Program-made: the position numbers and the translations under genes | Assembly (NCBI RefSeq): GCF_042652085.1 | Contig: NZ_JBHSJF010000006.1 | Coordinates: 868,001 to 932,000 of the forward strand | DNA from: Flaviflagellibacter deserti | GTDB taxonomy: Bacteria > Pseudomonadota > Alphaproteobacteria > Rhizobiales > Methylopilaceae | Reading direction: 5' to 3' | DNA: 64,000 nucleotides | Notes under the pieces: model-generated | Database searches by the model: none | Told to the model about the DNA's origin: nothing | Seen by the model: only the letters and a program-made list of their open reading frames with translations | Shown here: positions 63,059 to 64,000 of the stretch, piece after piece | Numbering within the stretch: position 1 is the stretch's first letter | Layout of the letters: each line of letters begins with the position of its first letter

Positions 63059-64000
63059 TCAAGCCGCTGAGAACCGGTAGATCGACCGGTGCGAATAGAC
63101 GTCGCCTGGGTCTAGCCGGCATGAGGGGTAATCCTGCCGGTTCGGCGCGTTCGGGAAGCCCTGGGGCTCAAGGCAAAGCGCGTCCGATTGGCGGTGAAGC
63201 CGGCCGCCTTTGCCGCGGGCCGTGCCGTCAAGGTAATTCCCGGAATAGAGCTGGAGGCCCGGCTGGTCGGTGAGGAGGTCGAGGGCACGACCGGATACGG
63301 GATCTTCCAGACGCGCGGCGAGGCGCACCACGCCGGGCTGGGTGGTCCTCAGGCGAAAGGTGTGGTCGTAGCCGCGCCCGAGCAGAAGCTGCTCATGATC
63401 TTCGCGAATGCGTTCGCCGACCGGCCGAGGTGACCGGAAGTCGAACGGCGTCCCATCCACCGGCGCAGGCGGACCGAGAGGGATCGTACCTGCGTCCACC
63501 GGCAGATATTGATCGGCGTGGAGCGTCAGCCGATGGTTCAGCACGTCGCCCGACGCTTCTCCGGCCAAATTGAAGAAGCTGTGATGGGTGAGATTGATCA
63601 CCGTCGGCCGGGCAGTCGTCGCGGAATACTCGACCGTGAGCTCGCGTGGCCCCGAGACGCGATAGGTCACCCTCACGTCCAGCGTTCCGGGATAACCCTC
63701 TTCGCCGTCGGGGCTGATGCGCGAGAGCGTGACGAACGGCTCGGGCTGCGACCCGAGCGCCTCGACGCTCCAAATCTGCCGGTCGAACCCCTCATCGCCG
63801 CCATGGAGCGCATGCGAGCGATCGTTGCAGATCAGTGCGTGAACCTGTCCGTCAATGGCAAAGCGACCATGCGCGATGCGGCCAGCGAACCGACCGATCG
63901 TGGCGCCGAAGAAACTGCGGTCCCGGTAGTAGCCGGCGGCGCTATCGTGGCCGAGCACGACATCGGCGAGACGCCCCTCCGTGTCCGGCACCAATAGTGT
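63059..64000 (-). CDS. galM: Aldose 1-epimerase (galactose mutarotase), cut by window edge
   Basis: 313 residues are visible; the N-terminus runs past the window end, since the frame is open and the first visible LVPDTEGRLADVVLG lies inside the usual domain. The catalytic motifs are ALHGGDEGFD, with its His, and THHSFFNL. The C-terminal Glu region is LCLEPQGFPNAPN. It interconverts sugar anomers and fits the first step of galactose or arabinose use. It lies 14 bases before the dehydratase gene and is the most upstream operon gene visible. Confidence 0.9.
   Translation of the reverse strand, partial: TLLVPDTEGRLADVVLGHDSAAGYYRDRSFFGATIGRFAGRIAHGRFAIDGQVHALICNDRSHALHGGDEGFDRQIWSVEALGSQPEPFVTLSRISPDGEEGYPGTLDVRVTYRVSGPRELTVEYSATTARPTVINLTHHSFFNLAGEASGDVLNHRLTLHADQYLPVDAGTIPLGPPAPVDGTPFDFRSPRPVGERIREDHEQLLLGRGYDHTFRLRTTQPGVVRLAARLEDPVSGRALDLLTDQPGLQLYSGNYLDGTARGKGGRLHRQSDALCLEPQGFPNAPNRQDYPSCRLDPGDVYSHRSIYRFSAA

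Noticed and set aside
60906..63080. 724-codon rightward open frame opposite the dehydratase operon
   Set aside because: It is the antisense shadow of the IlvD/Edd dehydratase and the start of the lactonase gene. It lacks protein motifs and is rich in Arg/Asp/His as expected from such shadows.

Overview
The window is high-GC DNA from an alphaproteobacterium, most probably of the order Hyphomicrobiales (Rhizobiales). The evidence is gene content and order: argH-lptM-lysA, a DUF4175 (TIGR02302) giant, a CpdR-like receiver beside hpt, a zinc-ribbon protein divergent from ftsEX, chorismate mutase-hisC-tyrC, metX-metW, and a ChvE/Ggu-type sugar transporter. I cannot place it to genus. The sequence is a scaffold: ten Ns at 33170-33179 join two contigs, so the order across that point is not proven.

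Left part (1-31 kb) is mostly housekeeping. 2-4988 carries argH (cut by the window edge), lptM, lysA and the DUF4175 protein. 5188-6886 is a leftward group of receiver, hpt and zinc-ribbon protein. 7042-10065 is an overlapping ftsE-ftsX-ydcF-plsC operon. 10054-13651 runs leftward with chaC and then an overlapping aromatic/histidine group, and 13777-15638 is metX-metW behind a visible promoter. 15.6-27.4 kb holds two methyltransferases, gloB, tRNA-Gly(GCC), small secreted or hypothetical proteins, an aldehyde dehydrogenase/DUF779 pair, a chemoreceptor, an Rmf/CrpP-like mini-protein and queF. 27.4-31 kb has glycerate 2-kinase, pyruvate kinase and a fumarylacetoacetase-family hydrolase.

31-37 kb is patchier. 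A frameshifted GIY-YIG gene sits between two ~100-bp repeats. It is followed by formyl-CoA transferase (frc) and the 3' end of oxalyl-CoA decarboxylase (oxc) at the gap, together an oxalate-degradation pair. Beyond the gap are an RraA-family protein, an atypical SDR and two LysR regulators.

37.3-54.8 kb is an exopolysaccharide locus. It holds a NarL/LuxR-type regulator, a Wza/ExoF-like exporter, an initiating sugar transferase, a DegT aminotransferase, a membrane-anchored GalE-type SDR, GT4, Wzy/ligase-like, Wzc-like and Wzx-like proteins, a polysaccharide deacetylase, a FemAB-like protein, a secreted beta-propeller-like protein and an acyltransferase. All three divergent intergenic regions in the locus contain a related 16-bp inverted repeat with the 7-2-7 layout known for NarL-type regulators (43598-43613, 50900-50915, 53539-53554). 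I propose these as operators that tie the locus into one regulon, possibly under the NarL-type regulator at its left end. This is the most interesting observation in the window.

54.8-64 kb is a leftward sugar-catabolism operon: galM, IlvD/Edd dehydratase, SMP-30 lactonase, dgoK, dgoA, chvE and the ABC ATPase and permease. Together they could take up a sugar such as galactose and convert its aldonate to pyruvate and glyceraldehyde 3-phosphate.
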